Source: Actinomycetes bacterium
GTDB lineage: Bacteria; Actinomycetota; Acidimicrobiia; Acidimicrobiales; Microtrichaceae
Length of the DNA: 18,390 nucleotides
Direction of reading: 5' to 3'
Assembly: GCA_023389745.1 (NCBI GenBank)
Contig: JAEWED010000121.1
Coordinates: forward strand, 1-18,390
The notes beneath the pieces were generated by a model. It saw nothing but the letters and a program-made list of their open reading frames with translations. It had not been told where the DNA came from and did no database searches. Below, one piece after another: positions 1 to 7,240 of the stretch; position 1 is the first letter of the stretch, and each line of letters begins with the position of its first letter. The position numbers and the translations under genes were made by a program.

Positions 1-763
1 GCACCGCGGCGGCACCTGCGCCGCCGAACAAGGTGGCCGGCACGGCGCCGCGCCGCCGTTCGCACACCTCGCAGCGGTCGACGTGGCGGGCGACGCGCTT
101 GCGCCACAGCACGCTGAAGTGGCCGTCCCACCCGTCGAGCAGTTCGTCGAGCTCGTCGCAGTCGGCCCGTCCGGTCCGGGCGATCAGCAACGCTCCGAGC
201 GAGCGCTCGAAGCGCTCCTTCATGCGGTGCACCTGCTGGTAGGCCGTCGAGGTCGTCGTGCCGAGCGCCTCGGCCATCTCGTCGCCGCCGAGCTCCTGCA
301 GCTGCAGCTCGAGCACCATCCGGTCCTTGTCGTCGAGACCGTCGGCGGCGGCCCGGACGACGGCGACCAACTCGGCCGCACCGATCACGTCCTCGTCCGC
401 CTCGTCGCCGATGTGCAGCAACTGGTCGGTGTGCAGCTGGTCCATCCGTTCCACCTCCCCGATCAGCTCGATCCGGCGCCGACGTCGGGTGCGCCGGTAC
501 ACCTCGTGGCGGGTGATGGCGAAGATCCACGCACGCAGCCGGGTGGCGTCACGCAGCTGCCCGAGTCGGTCGAACGCCGTGAGGAACACCTGGCCGCACA
601 CGTCGGCGGCCTCGTCGCGGTCCGAGAGCATGTGCGCGCACATGGTGTGCACCCGATCCGCGTAGCGCCGGTAGATCTCGGCCCGTGCATCGGGAGAGCC
701 GTCGAGGGCGGCCGCGACCAGCGACTCGTCCCCGACGGCATCCCATTCGTGCACGCTCTCCAT
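1..763 (-). CDS. ECF-like sigma-70 factor with C-terminal zinc-finger motif (partial, cut by left edge)
   Basis: Partial gene: 254 codons are visible and the frame is open to the window edge, so the C-terminus is missing. Sigma region 2 is at about residues 26-97 (EIYRRYADRV, then DEAADVCGQVFLTAF and RLRAWIFAITRHEVYRRTRR, the core-binding and -10 recognition helices). Region 4 is at about 134-195 (ADGLDDKDRMVLELQLQ, then a helix-turn-helix around DEMAEALGTTTSTAYQQVHRM). Beyond region 4 is an acidic linker and then RHVDRCEVCERRR, giving H227-x3-C231-x2-C234, the spacing of the zinc-binding anti-sigma (ZAS/zf-HC2) motif. It should direct RNA polymerase to a small regulon, possibly with built-in redox or zinc control (inferred). 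It follows the LAFTG protein gene by 44 nt on the same strand and probably shares its promoter. The ATG at 763 is used; an in-frame GTG at 772 is also possible. Confidence 0.9.
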   Translation of the reverse strand, partial: MESVHEWDAVGDESLVAAALDGSPDARAEIYRRYADRVHTMCAHMLSDRDEAADVCGQVFLTAFDRLGQLRDATRLRAWIFAITRHEVYRRTRRRRRIELIGEVERMDQLHTDQLLHIGDEADEDVIGAAELVAVVRAAADGLDDKDRMVLELQLQELGGDEMAEALGTTTSTAYQQVHRMKERFERSLGALLIARTGRADCDELDELLDGWDGHFSVLWRKRVARHVDRCEVCERRRGAVPATLFGGAGAAAV

Positions 764-807
764 CGACCCCACTCGACCCCCGTGTGGCCGCAAGTCTTGC
801 ACTCGCC

Positions 808-1560
808 TCAGGCCGTGAGGTGGCTACGGCGGCGGGCGATCGCAGCGGCGAGTCCGCCGGCGAGCAGCAGTCCGCTGCCGGCCCCGACCAGACCGAGGTC
901 CGACCCGGTGAACGCCAGCGCCGCGGGTGCCTCGGCAGCGTCGTCGAGCGAGTCCGCAGCGTCCGCTCGCTCGTCCGCGACCTCGGCCTCGGGCTGGTCC
1001 GCGACCTCGGCCTCGGCGCCGGGCTGCTCGGCACCGGGGTCCGGCAGCGTCGGCTCGTCCTCGGCGTCGGTGAGGTCGCCCGGGCCGTCGAAGCCGGGGT
1101 CGTCCTCGCCGTTGGTGAAGTCGTCCGGACCGGGCAGACCGGGCTCGTCGTCAGCGTCGGTGAGGTCGCCCGGACCCCACGGACCCGGGTCCTGCGGGTT
1201 GGCGACCAGGTCGCCCGGGCCCTGCGGGTGCGGTGCCGGGTGCGGCTCCGGGATCGGCATCGGCTGCGCGACCTGGTCGGGACCGGCGGGGATCTGCGGT
1301 GCGGGATCCACCGGGCCGGGATCCGACGGCAGCACGATGACGCCGGGGATCACCGGCGGCTGGGGCTGCGGCTCGGCCTGGGCGATCGGCAGCGTCGGCT
1401 GGGGCGCCGGCGTCAGCGCCGAGGCCGACCCGGCGAACCCGCCGGTCAGGGCGAGCGCCCCGGCGGTGCCGGCGAGGAAGAGGCCGGCGCTGCGGACCAG
1501 GCCGTTCGTGCGGGTGGTGCCGTGGTGGCGGGCGGTACGGGTGTTCGTGGTCTCCGACAT
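808..1560 (-). CDS. Secreted Pro/Asp-rich protein with LAFTG (class E) sortase signal
   Basis: A 250-residue protein. The N-terminus is Arg/Thr-rich, with a hydrophobic signal segment at about 22-48 (VRSAGLFLAGTAGALALTGG, cleavage likely near SASA). Residues 50-115 are proline-rich. Residues 114-176 carry three related acidic units beginning GPGDL, two of them GPGDLTDA(D/E)DEP at 129-140 and 159-170. A 180-210 stretch rich in Ala/Glu/Asp leads to LAFTG (215-219), a hydrophobic helix and the tail ARRRSHLTA. This is the layout of a sortase substrate, and LAxTG is the motif used by actinobacterial class E sortases. No sortase is in the window. The protein has no enzyme domain I can recognise, so it is probably a surface stalk or structural protein. 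The start is set by AAGGAG six nt upstream. It is the first gene of a pair with the sigma factor. Confidence 0.88.
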   Translation of the reverse strand: MSETTNTRTARHHGTTRTNGLVRSAGLFLAGTAGALALTGGFAGSASALTPAPQPTLPIAQAEPQPQPPVIPGVIVLPSDPGPVDPAPQIPAGPDQVAQPMPIPEPHPAPHPQGPGDLVANPQDPGPWGPGDLTDADDEPGLPGPDDFTNGEDDPGFDGPGDLTDAEDEPTLPDPGAEQPGAEAEVADQPEAEVADERADAADSLDDAAEAPAALAFTGSDLGLVGAGSGLLLAGGLAAAIARRRSHLTA

Positions 1561-1566
1561 GGTGTG

Positions 1567-1572
1567 CTCCTT
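1567..1572 (-). promoter_or_regulatory. Ribosome binding site of the LAFTG protein gene
   Basis: On the minus strand the sequence reads AAGGAG followed by six nt and the ATG at 1560. This fixes the start of the LAFTG gene, although the frame stays open well upstream. Confidence 0.8.
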
Positions 1573-1674
1573 GTTCCATCGGCGACCCGTCGTCGCCGTA
1601 CGGGGGTCCAGAGCACCCACCGATCCCGTTCTGACACTTTTCGCGGAACGTCTCCGAAAATCCCGCCAGAAGCC

Positions 1675-1727
1675 CGAAATCCGCTCTCGTTTTCGGGGTG
1701 TCACCCCGAAAACGAGAGCGGATTTCG
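1675..1727. terminator. Perfect 53-nt palindrome, probable terminator of the ALDH operon
   Basis: Two 26-nt arms (1675-1700 and 1702-1727) are exactly complementary around a single T at 1701. The element lies 75 nt past the aldehyde dehydrogenase stop codon and 115 nt before the LAFTG start, in the same transcription direction. RNA from either strand would fold into one long stem. There is no U-tract after the stem, as is common for actinobacterial terminators. It could instead be a dispersed repeat, an RNA-processing site or a protein-binding site. The terminator role is inferred from position. Confidence 0.6.
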
Positions 1728-1786
1728 TGAAGAGGGTCGAGTTCGTGAAGAGGGTCGAGAAGGTGGAGAACGTCGAGACGGTCGAG
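1724..1786. repeat. Tandem array of seven 9-nt units
   Basis: Two exact 18-nt copies (1724-1741 and 1742-1759), each made of TTCGTGAAG + AGGGTCGAG, are followed by AAGGTGGAG, AACGTCGAG and ACGGTCGAG, so the array is phased at nine nt. It sits in the 3' untranslated region of the aldehyde dehydrogenase and overlaps the right edge of the 53-nt palindrome by four nt. No coding role is evident. Confidence 0.75.
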
Positions 1787-1801
1787 ACCGGGGGTCCGGT
1801 G

Positions 1802-3262
1802 TCAGCCGGGCCAGACGATCGACTGCAGCTCGGAGTACGCCAGCAAGCCGTAGTCGCCGCCGTCGCGACCCACACCGGACTGCTTGAAGCCGCCGAACGG
1901 GGCCTCGTGGTTGCGCTGCAGCGTGTTGATGCCGACGTTGCCCGAGCGCAGGCGCTGGGCCACGTTGAACGCACGGCCGGTGTCCTTCGAGAACACGTAG
2001 CTGTACAGCCCGTAGTCGCTGTCGTTCGCGATGGCGATCGCCTCGTCCTCGTCATCGAAGGGCACGACCACGACGACCGGGCCGAAGAGCTCCTCGCGCA
2101 CCGGGGTCATCTGGTTGGTGCAGTCGACGAGCAGCGTCGGAGCGACGTAGAAGCCCTTCTCGATGTCGGGGCGCTGGCCGCCGACCGCGACGGTCGCACC
2201 CTCGGCGACGCCCGCCTCGATGAAGCCCTCGATGCGACCGCGGTGTGCCGCGGAGATGACGGGACCGACGACGGTCTCACGCTCGGTCGGGTCACCGACC
2301 TTCATGTGCGCCGCCGCCTGCTGCAACCCACCGACGAGCTGGTCGTACACGCCGCGCTGCACGATGACACGGGTCGGCGAGGTGCAGATCTGCCCGGAGT
2401 GGAACCCCCAGACCGACGAGATGCCGCCGATCGCGGCACGCAGGTCGGCGTCGTCGAAGACGATGCACGCACCCTTGCCGCCGAGCTCCATCAGCTGGCG
2501 CTTCATCTGCGAACCGCAGACCGAACCGATGTGCTGGCCGACCCCGGTCGAACCGGTGAACGACACCATGTCGGTGCGGGGATGCGCGACGACCGCCTCG
2601 GACGGCGCGATCTCCTTGCCCGTCACCACGTTGACGACGCCGGGCGGGAAGCCGGCCTCGTTCATGAGCTCGACCATCCGCAGCACACCGAGCGGGTCCT
2701 GCGGCGCCGGCTTGATGACCACCGTGTTGCCCATGGCGAGCGCGGGGCCGATCTTGCCGGCCATGTTGGTCATCGGGACGTTGTACGAGGTGATGCAGGT
2801 GACCACGCCGACCGGCGCACGGTGCACGGCGGCCGAGATCAGCCCACCCGGAGCGAGGGGTGTGGTCGGCATGACCGCCGGCGGCAGCGGGTCGATGTTC
2901 GACTTCAGCGCGCCCTGGGCGTAGCGGCGCAGCCGGCCCGTCGCCGGGAAGAACTGCATCGACTTCACCGTGTTGGCGGTCGCGCCGGTCTCTGCCTGGA
3001 GGACCGGGATGATCTCCTTGCGGTGCTCCTCGATCAGGTCAGCGGCGCGGTTGAGCAACGCGGCGCGCTCCTGGGGTGAGGTGCGCGACCAGGACTCGAA
3101 CGCGTCAGCAGCGGCGTCGACCGCGGCGTTCGCCTGCTCGACGGTCGCCTCGGGCGCCCGCCCCGCGACCTCTTCGGTCGCCGGGTTGATGATGTCGTAG
3201 GTGCCCGCGGCACCTTCGACCGACTCGCCGCCGATGGTCAGGCGGTACGTGGAATCAGACAC
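1802..3262 (-). CDS. NAD(P)-dependent aldehyde dehydrogenase (ALDH superfamily)
   Basis: A full-length 486-residue aldehyde dehydrogenase that oxidises an aldehyde to the carboxylic acid. The family landmarks are in order: the oxyanion/substrate Asn in TSYNVP (N161), the cofactor-binding Lys in VVIKPAPQDP (K184; the usual KPSE reads KPAPQ), the Rossmann loop FTGSTGVG (235-242), the general-base Glu in LMELGGKG (E259), the nucleophile in GQICTSPTR (C293), and EELFGPV plus the C-terminal PFGGFKQSG. The subfamily and substrate cannot be fixed; it is broadly like betaine/vanillin-type enzymes. The start is GTG, directly after the TGA of the upstream amidohydrolase with no gap, so translation is probably coupled. 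The pairing suggests both act in one aromatic, terpenoid or similar catabolic route, which is inference. Confidence 0.95.
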   Translation of the reverse strand: MSDSTYRLTIGGESVEGAAGTYDIINPATEEVAGRAPEATVEQANAAVDAAADAFESWSRTSPQERAALLNRAADLIEEHRKEIIPVLQAETGATANTVKSMQFFPATGRLRRYAQGALKSNIDPLPPAVMPTTPLAPGGLISAAVHRAPVGVVTCITSYNVPMTNMAGKIGPALAMGNTVVIKPAPQDPLGVLRMVELMNEAGFPPGVVNVVTGKEIAPSEAVVAHPRTDMVSFTGSTGVGQHIGSVCGSQMKRQLMELGGKGACIVFDDADLRAAIGGISSVWGFHSGQICTSPTRVIVQRGVYDQLVGGLQQAAAHMKVGDPTERETVVGPVISAAHRGRIEGFIEAGVAEGATVAVGGQRPDIEKGFYVAPTLLVDCTNQMTPVREELFGPVVVVVPFDDEDEAIAIANDSDYGLYSYVFSKDTGRAFNVAQRLRSGNVGINTLQRNHEAPFGGFKQSGVGRDGGDYGLLAYSELQSIVWPG

Positions 3263-4504
3263 TCAGTGCTCCAGATCCAGGCCGAGCAGGTCGATCGCGT
3301 TGCCGCGGACCAGCTTGGAGACGATGTCACGGGGCAGGTGCCCCATCAGCTTGTGCGCGGTCTCGCGCGAGTGCGGCCAGGTGCTGTCGGAGTGCGGGTA
3401 GTCGGTCTCGAAGCAGATGTTGCCCACACCGACCTTCTCGAGGTTGTCGAGGCCGTACTCGTCGTCGAAGAAGCAGCCGTAGATCTGGCGGTAGTAGTAG
3501 GTCGACGGCGGGTTCGGCACCTTGTCGCCGAAGCCACCCCAGGCGCGGTTCTCGTCCCACACCTTGTCGGCGCGCTCGAGGATGTAGGGGATCCAGCCGA
3601 TCTGGCCCTCGGAGTAGGCGAGCTTCAGCGTCGGGAAGCGCTCGAGCACCCCGGAGAACAGGAAGTCGGTCATCGACGCCATCGCGTTGTTGAACGTGAG
3701 CGTCGAGCCGACCGCTGCCGGCGCGTCGGCCGAGGTCGAGGGCATCTTCGAGCTGGAGCCGATGTGCATGTTCACCACGACGCCGGTCTCGGCGCAGGCC
3801 TCGAACATCGGATCCCAGTAGCCGTTCGGATCGTGGATCGACGGCAGACCGAGGTAGGGCGGGATCTCGGAGAAGGTCATGCCACGCACACCACGGGCGG
3901 CGTTGCGACGGATCTCCGCAGCGGCGAGCTGCGGGTCCCACAGCTGCACGATGATGCAGGGGATGAGGCGACCGTTGGAGTCGCCGCACCACTCGTCGAC
4001 CTGCCAGTCGTTGTACGCCTTCACGCACAGGTCGGCGAGGACCTTGTCCTTCGCCTCGTAGAAGCGCTGACCGCAGAAGCGGGGGAAGCTGGACGGGAAC
4101 GACATCGACGCCTCGGTCCAGTTGGCGTCCATGTCCTCGAGGCGGGCCTTTGGGTCCCAGCAGCCCTTGCGCATCTGCTCGTAGGTGATGCCGCTGACGG
4201 TGACCTCGGAGCGGTCGAAGCCGACCGCGCACTCGAGCCGCGTCAGCGGGTACCGGCCGTCCTCGTACTGCCACCAGTCGGCCTCGTCGCCGTCGTCGGT
4301 CTCCTCGAAGGAGAAGACGCCGCCGACGAAGTTCATGGTGCCCCGCATGCGGATCGAGCGGGGCATGACATCCGCGTACTTCGACGGGATGCGGTCGGTC
4401 CACACGTTCGGCGGCTCGATGATGTGGTCGTCCACCGAGACGATCTTGGGGATGTCGTCGAGATCGGTGCCGCCCGATGTCGGGTTCGCCGTGGTGTCGC
4501 TCAT
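3263..4504 (-). CDS. Amidohydrolase family 2 protein (TIM-barrel metal hydrolase/decarboxylase)
   Basis: A 413-residue member of the amidohydrolase-2 (PF04909) group, which includes ACMSD-like decarboxylases and related hydrolases. Landmarks: SVDDHIIEP (23-31), where D25/D26 and H27 stand at the usual first metal site; GVVVNMHIGSSS (H247); and CFETDYPHSDS (D368, H371), the conserved C-terminal Asp of the barrel; the family ending VRGNAIDLLGLD follows. The mix of D-x-H and ETDYPH motifs is typical of the large actinobacterial set often found beside acyl-CoA and aldehyde genes. The ATG at 4504 is preceded by GGAGG at the right spacing; an in-frame upstream ATG at 4534 lacks that support. It is the first gene of the pair with the aldehyde dehydrogenase and lies downstream of a KstR-like palindrome. 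The substrate is unknown. Confidence 0.9.
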   Translation of the reverse strand: MSDTTANPTSGGTDLDDIPKIVSVDDHIIEPPNVWTDRIPSKYADVMPRSIRMRGTMNFVGGVFSFEETDDGDEADWWQYEDGRYPLTRLECAVGFDRSEVTVSGITYEQMRKGCWDPKARLEDMDANWTEASMSFPSSFPRFCGQRFYEAKDKVLADLCVKAYNDWQVDEWCGDSNGRLIPCIIVQLWDPQLAAAEIRRNAARGVRGMTFSEIPPYLGLPSIHDPNGYWDPMFEACAETGVVVNMHIGSSSKMPSTSADAPAAVGSTLTFNNAMASMTDFLFSGVLERFPTLKLAYSEGQIGWIPYILERADKVWDENRAWGGFGDKVPNPPSTYYYRQIYGCFFDDEYGLDNLEKVGVGNICFETDYPHSDSTWPHSRETAHKLMGHLPRDIVSKLVRGNAIDLLGLDLEH

Positions 4505-4603
4505 GATGCCTCCGGACAAGCGGGTCGTGTGCACGCACGCGGCCAGGTGATGGTGCGCTCTCCAGCCGATGGTAACCCTGCGGCTGACGACCTGTCAGGC
4601 CGA

Positions 4604-4623
4604 AACTGTAACGCGTTCTAGTT
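4604..4623. promoter_or_regulatory. KstR-like operator palindrome
   Basis: A 20-nt imperfect palindrome, AACTNNAACGCGTTNNAGTT, whose centre TGTAACGCGTTCTA (4607-4620) fits the TetR-family KstR consensus TNNAACNNGTTNNA on both strands. It sits between the divergent amidohydrolase (start 4504) and acyltransferase (start 4657), about 100 and 35 nt from the two starts. KstR controls sterol catabolism in mycobacteria and rhodococci, and related TetR proteins use similar sites for lipid genes. The regulator here is not known. Confidence 0.55.
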
Positions 4624-4642
4624 GTCTGAGGACCGGCACCGT

Positions 4643-4648
4643 TAGCCT
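4643..4648 (+). promoter_or_regulatory. Probable -10 box for a leaderless acyltransferase mRNA
   Basis: TAGCCT fits the actinobacterial -10 pattern TANNNT and ends eight nt before the ATG at 4657. No Shine-Dalgarno sequence lies between, so the transcript may begin at or next to the start codon. TTGTCT at 4622-4627 could serve as a weak -35 box with a 15-nt spacer. Confidence 0.45.
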
Positions 4649-4656
4649 GTCCGCCG

Positions 4657-6600
4657 ATGGAGTCGGTTGCCCGGACCCACGTGGTCGGACTGGACGGACT
4701 GCGGGGCGTCGCCGTGCTGGGCGTGGTCGCGTACCACCTCGGCCACCTCCGCGGCGGCTTCGTCGGCGTCGACCTCTTCTTCGTGCTGTCCGGGTTCCTG
4801 ATCACGACCCTGCTGCTGGCGCGCCCGCCCGAGGGCACCGCCGGCATGCGCCGCTGGTGGGGCCGCCGCTTCACGCGGCTCACCCCTGCCGTCGCCGTGG
4901 TCGTGATCGCTGTGCTCGTCACCTTCTCGACGACCGCCGGGCTGACCTGGGACGCGGTCGCCACGCTGACCTGGTGGCAGAACTGGCACCTGATCGCCGA
5001 GGGCACCTCGTACTGGGCGGGCGACCCCTCGCCGCTGCGCCACGCGTGGTCGCTGTCGATCGAGGAGCAGTTCTACCTGGTGTGGCCGCTGCTGCTGCTC
5101 GGCATGGTCGCGCTCGCGAAGCGCGCGGGCCGGCGCCCCGAGCCGATCGTCGCGGCGGTCGCCGCCACGATGGCCGTTGCGTCGTTCCTCTGGGCCGCGC
5201 AGCTGTCGCGGGTGACCGAGGACCTGTCGCGCATCTACTTCGGCACCGACACCCGGGCCGGCGCGCTGCTGCTCGGCTGCGCCGCGGCCGCGGTGATGCG
5301 GATGATCGGCTTCGTCGACCCGACACGACCCGCGCCGCGCTGGCTCAACGGCGCAGCCGTCGTCGCCGCGATCGCGGTCGTCGGGCTCGCCCTGCGCCTC
5401 TCGGCCGACATGGTGATCGCCTACCGCGGCGCGCTCGCACTCGCAGCGGTCGCGTCGCTGGTGCTGGTGGTCACCGCGACCCGATCCGGTCCGCTCGCGA
5501 CCGCCATGTCCTGGGGCCCGCTGACGTGGATCGGTGTGCGCTCCTACGGCCTGTACCTGTGGTCGTGGCCGGTGCAGCTCGCGGTCGAGGAGCACCTGGA
5601 CCAGCTCCCCCGCTACCTGTCCTCGGCGTTGGTCGTCGCGATCTCGATCGCGCTCGCGGCGGTGTCGCTGCGCCTCGTCGAGACGCCGCTGCGGCTGTCG
5701 ACGGGCTGGGCGCGCCGGCTCGTCCCGCGTCGCAGTGCGTGGGCGGGCGGCCTGGCGCTCGTGCTCGCCGGGCTGACCCTCGCGGCGGTGAACGAGGTGC
5801 CGCCGCCGGCGAGCGAGCAGGTCACCACCGAGGAGTCCGCGGACCTGGCGCTGCGACCGCCCACGACGGTGCTGACCGCGCCCACCGCCAGCACCCCCGA
5901 CGGCAGCACACCCGGGACGGCGCCCGCCACGGCGACCCGTTCGGTCATGGTGATCGGCGACTCGGTCGCGTTCGTCGCCGCGTTCGCCTCGACGCCGGAA
6001 TCGCTCGCCGCGGCGGGCATCACGTCGATCGACGGCCGGGGCTTCATCGGGTGCGGCGTGCTCAGCCGGGTCGGATGGCGCACGATCGGCGACGGCGGCA
6101 AAGTCCTCGACTGGGCCGACGAGTGCGACCGGCAGCCCGAGGCCGAGGCGCTCGGACTCACCGGACACCCCGACTGGGTCGTCAGCTTCGTCGGCGGCTG
6201 GGAGGGGTCGGGCTTCGAGGCACCCGACGGCTCCCGGCACCCAGCGATGTCCGATGCGGTCGGCGACGCGATCCGCACCGAGCTCGTCGCCAGCGGCCAG
6301 CGCGCCGCGGCGGCCGGCTCACGCACCGCCTGGGTCACCTGGGTCTGCCCCGGCAAGGACAGCGACCGCAACTACCCGGCCGACTACCCGGGCTGGATCA
6401 ACCAGATCATGCGGGAGGCATCGGCGCAGGTGCCGAACTCGATCGTCGTCGAACCGACCGATCGGGTGTGCGTCGGCGCCGACGCGAACGGCGCGCCGAC
6501 CGAGGAGAAGGACGTGGCGTGGAACCACGAACACCACCCCCAGGACGCGCCGTGGCTCTGGCAGGTGTGGGTCGGCCCCGCGCTCGCCGCCGCGAGCTGA
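4657..6600 (+). CDS. OafA-type membrane acyltransferase with C-terminal SGNH domain
   Basis: A 647-residue two-domain protein. The acyltransferase-3 domain (about 9-350) has the family opening GLDGLRGVAVLGVVAYH with the conserved His27, FVGVDLFFVLSGFLIT (36-50), WSLSIEEQFYLVWP (131-144) and about ten membrane helices ending in LRLVETPLRL. A further helix at 362-378 and a Thr/Pro linker (385-428) lead to an extracytoplasmic SGNH-hydrolase-like domain with MVIGDSVAF (nucleophile S436) and a C-terminal His cluster WNHEHHPQD (624-627), the place expected for the catalytic Asp/His. Such fused enzymes O-acetylate or otherwise acylate cell-surface polysaccharide or exported glycans. The acceptor is unknown. 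It is transcribed alone, divergently from the amidohydrolase. The second-to-last sugar-binding block of the SGNH domain is not obvious. Confidence 0.93.
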   Translation: MESVARTHVVGLDGLRGVAVLGVVAYHLGHLRGGFVGVDLFFVLSGFLITTLLLARPPEGTAGMRRWWGRRFTRLTPAVAVVVIAVLVTFSTTAGLTWDAVATLTWWQNWHLIAEGTSYWAGDPSPLRHAWSLSIEEQFYLVWPLLLLGMVALAKRAGRRPEPIVAAVAATMAVASFLWAAQLSRVTEDLSRIYFGTDTRAGALLLGCAAAAVMRMIGFVDPTRPAPRWLNGAAVVAAIAVVGLALRLSADMVIAYRGALALAAVASLVLVVTATRSGPLATAMSWGPLTWIGVRSYGLYLWSWPVQLAVEEHLDQLPRYLSSALVVAISIALAAVSLRLVETPLRLSTGWARRLVPRRSAWAGGLALVLAGLTLAAVNEVPPPASEQVTTEESADLALRPPTTVLTAPTASTPDGSTPGTAPATATRSVMVIGDSVAFVAAFASTPESLAAAGITSIDGRGFIGCGVLSRVGWRTIGDGGKVLDWADECDRQPEAEALGLTGHPDWVVSFVGGWEGSGFEAPDGSRHPAMSDAVGDAIRTELVASGQRAAAAGSRTAWVTWVCPGKDSDRNYPADYPGWINQIMREASAQVPNSIVVEPTDRVCVGADANGAPTEEKDVAWNHEHHPQDAPWLWQVWVGPALAAAS

Positions 6601-6635
6601 CGCCCTCAGGCTCTGCTGACGCCCTCAGGCTCTGC
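6598..6635. repeat. 19-nt tandem duplication across the acyltransferase stop codon
   Basis: A 19-nt unit beginning with the stop codon (TGACGCCCTCAGGCTCTGC) occurs at 6598-6616 and again exactly at 6617-6635, followed by a third TGACC. It fills most of the 44-nt space between the convergent acyltransferase and DUF5658-like genes. Confidence 0.85.
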
Positions 6636-6644
6636 TGACCGGCC

Positions 6645-6998
6645 TCACGCCATGCCGGTCGCGAGGAGCACGAGCAGCGCCGTGTTCCACACCACGATCG
6701 CCAGGTAGAGCCCGGCGACGGTCACCGCGGCACGCTCGGCCAACTTCGACTCGGGCGGGCAGCACAGCAGCAGCCCGCCGGCGATCCCGGCGACGAGCGC
6801 CTTGAGCCCCAGGGGAGCCGCCGTCCCCGTCATCAGCTCTGCCATGAGCGGGTTCGCCTCGACCCCGCCTCGCGACAGCACGCCCTTGGTGGTCATCACG
6901 TCCAGCAGGTTCAGCACCAGGATCGACGACGCCAGCTGCAGCCGCCGTCGACTCACCTGCCGCGCGAACCCGCCGACCCCGATCGTCACTTCGCCCAT
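6645..6998 (-). CDS. Small membrane protein, DUF5658-like
   Basis: A 117-residue protein with three or four hydrophobic helices. The segment LNLLDVMTTKGVLSRGGVEANPLM (roughly residues 29-52) contains the D...T and E-x-N-P pattern of the DUF5658 family, small membrane proteins of unknown function. A second hydrophobic stretch follows around GLKALVAGIAGGLLLCC, and a last one is at the C-terminus. The ATG at 6998, preceded by GGCGGAG, is chosen over an in-frame ATG at 7070 because the extra N-terminal residues look non-coding. The gene faces the acyltransferase tail to tail. No function is assigned. Confidence 0.75.
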   Translation of the reverse strand: MGEVTIGVGGFARQVSRRRLQLASSILVLNLLDVMTTKGVLSRGGVEANPLMAELMTGTAAPLGLKALVAGIAGGLLLCCPPESKLAERAAVTVAGLYLAIVVWNTALLVLLATGMA

Positions 6999-7133
6999 GT
7001 CTCCGCCTCGCCCCGACCAGCCGTCGGATTTCCCAGCTCCGGCCGCCACCGGAGTGCAACGCCCCACCATCGTGACACCTCACGGGCGCACCACGCCCGA
7101 CGGAAGGGCGTGCCGGGAACATCCACCCAGACC

Positions 7134-7240
7134 GATCAGCGCATGTGATCGAGCTCCCGCTGATCAGCGCATGTGATCGAGCTCCTCCTGATCAGCGCAT
7201 GTGATCGAGCTCCCCCTGATCAGCGCATGTGATCGAGCAT
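7134..7240. repeat. Four 28-nt tandem repeats derived from the 3' end of the SDR gene
   Basis: Units begin at 7134, 7162, 7190 and 7218, exactly 28 nt apart. Each starts GATCAGCGCATGTGATCGAG; the first three continue with GCTCC and a variable four-nt end. The fourth contains the real last codons and stop (7220-7222) of the short-chain dehydrogenase, so the other three are downstream copies of the gene terminus. Each unit includes the inverted pair GATCA/TGATC and the palindrome GAGCTC. Units are contiguous, so this is not a CRISPR. Confidence 0.88.

Noticed and set aside
1675..1727. Phage or element attachment site
   Set aside because: No integrase, tRNA or second copy is in the window; the palindrome is better explained as a terminator or dispersed repeat.
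83..3079. A 998-codon open frame on the plus strand opposite the sigma, LAFTG and ALDH genes
   Set aside because: It crosses three well-supported minus-strand genes, has no domain, and is rich in Arg, Ser, Gly and Val as expected for an antisense frame of high-GC DNA.
3266..4621. A 451-codon plus-strand frame opposite the amidohydrolase
   Set aside because: The minus-strand protein has clear family motifs; the plus frame has none and is a codon-bias shadow.
4642..6240. A 532-codon minus-strand frame and a 689-codon plus-strand frame over the acyltransferase
   Set aside because: Both are low-complexity Arg/Asp/Gly sequences without domains. The acyltransferase-SGNH frame explains the region.
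7134..7240. CRISPR array
   Set aside because: The 28-nt units are contiguous with no spacers, and the last unit is the end of a coding sequence.
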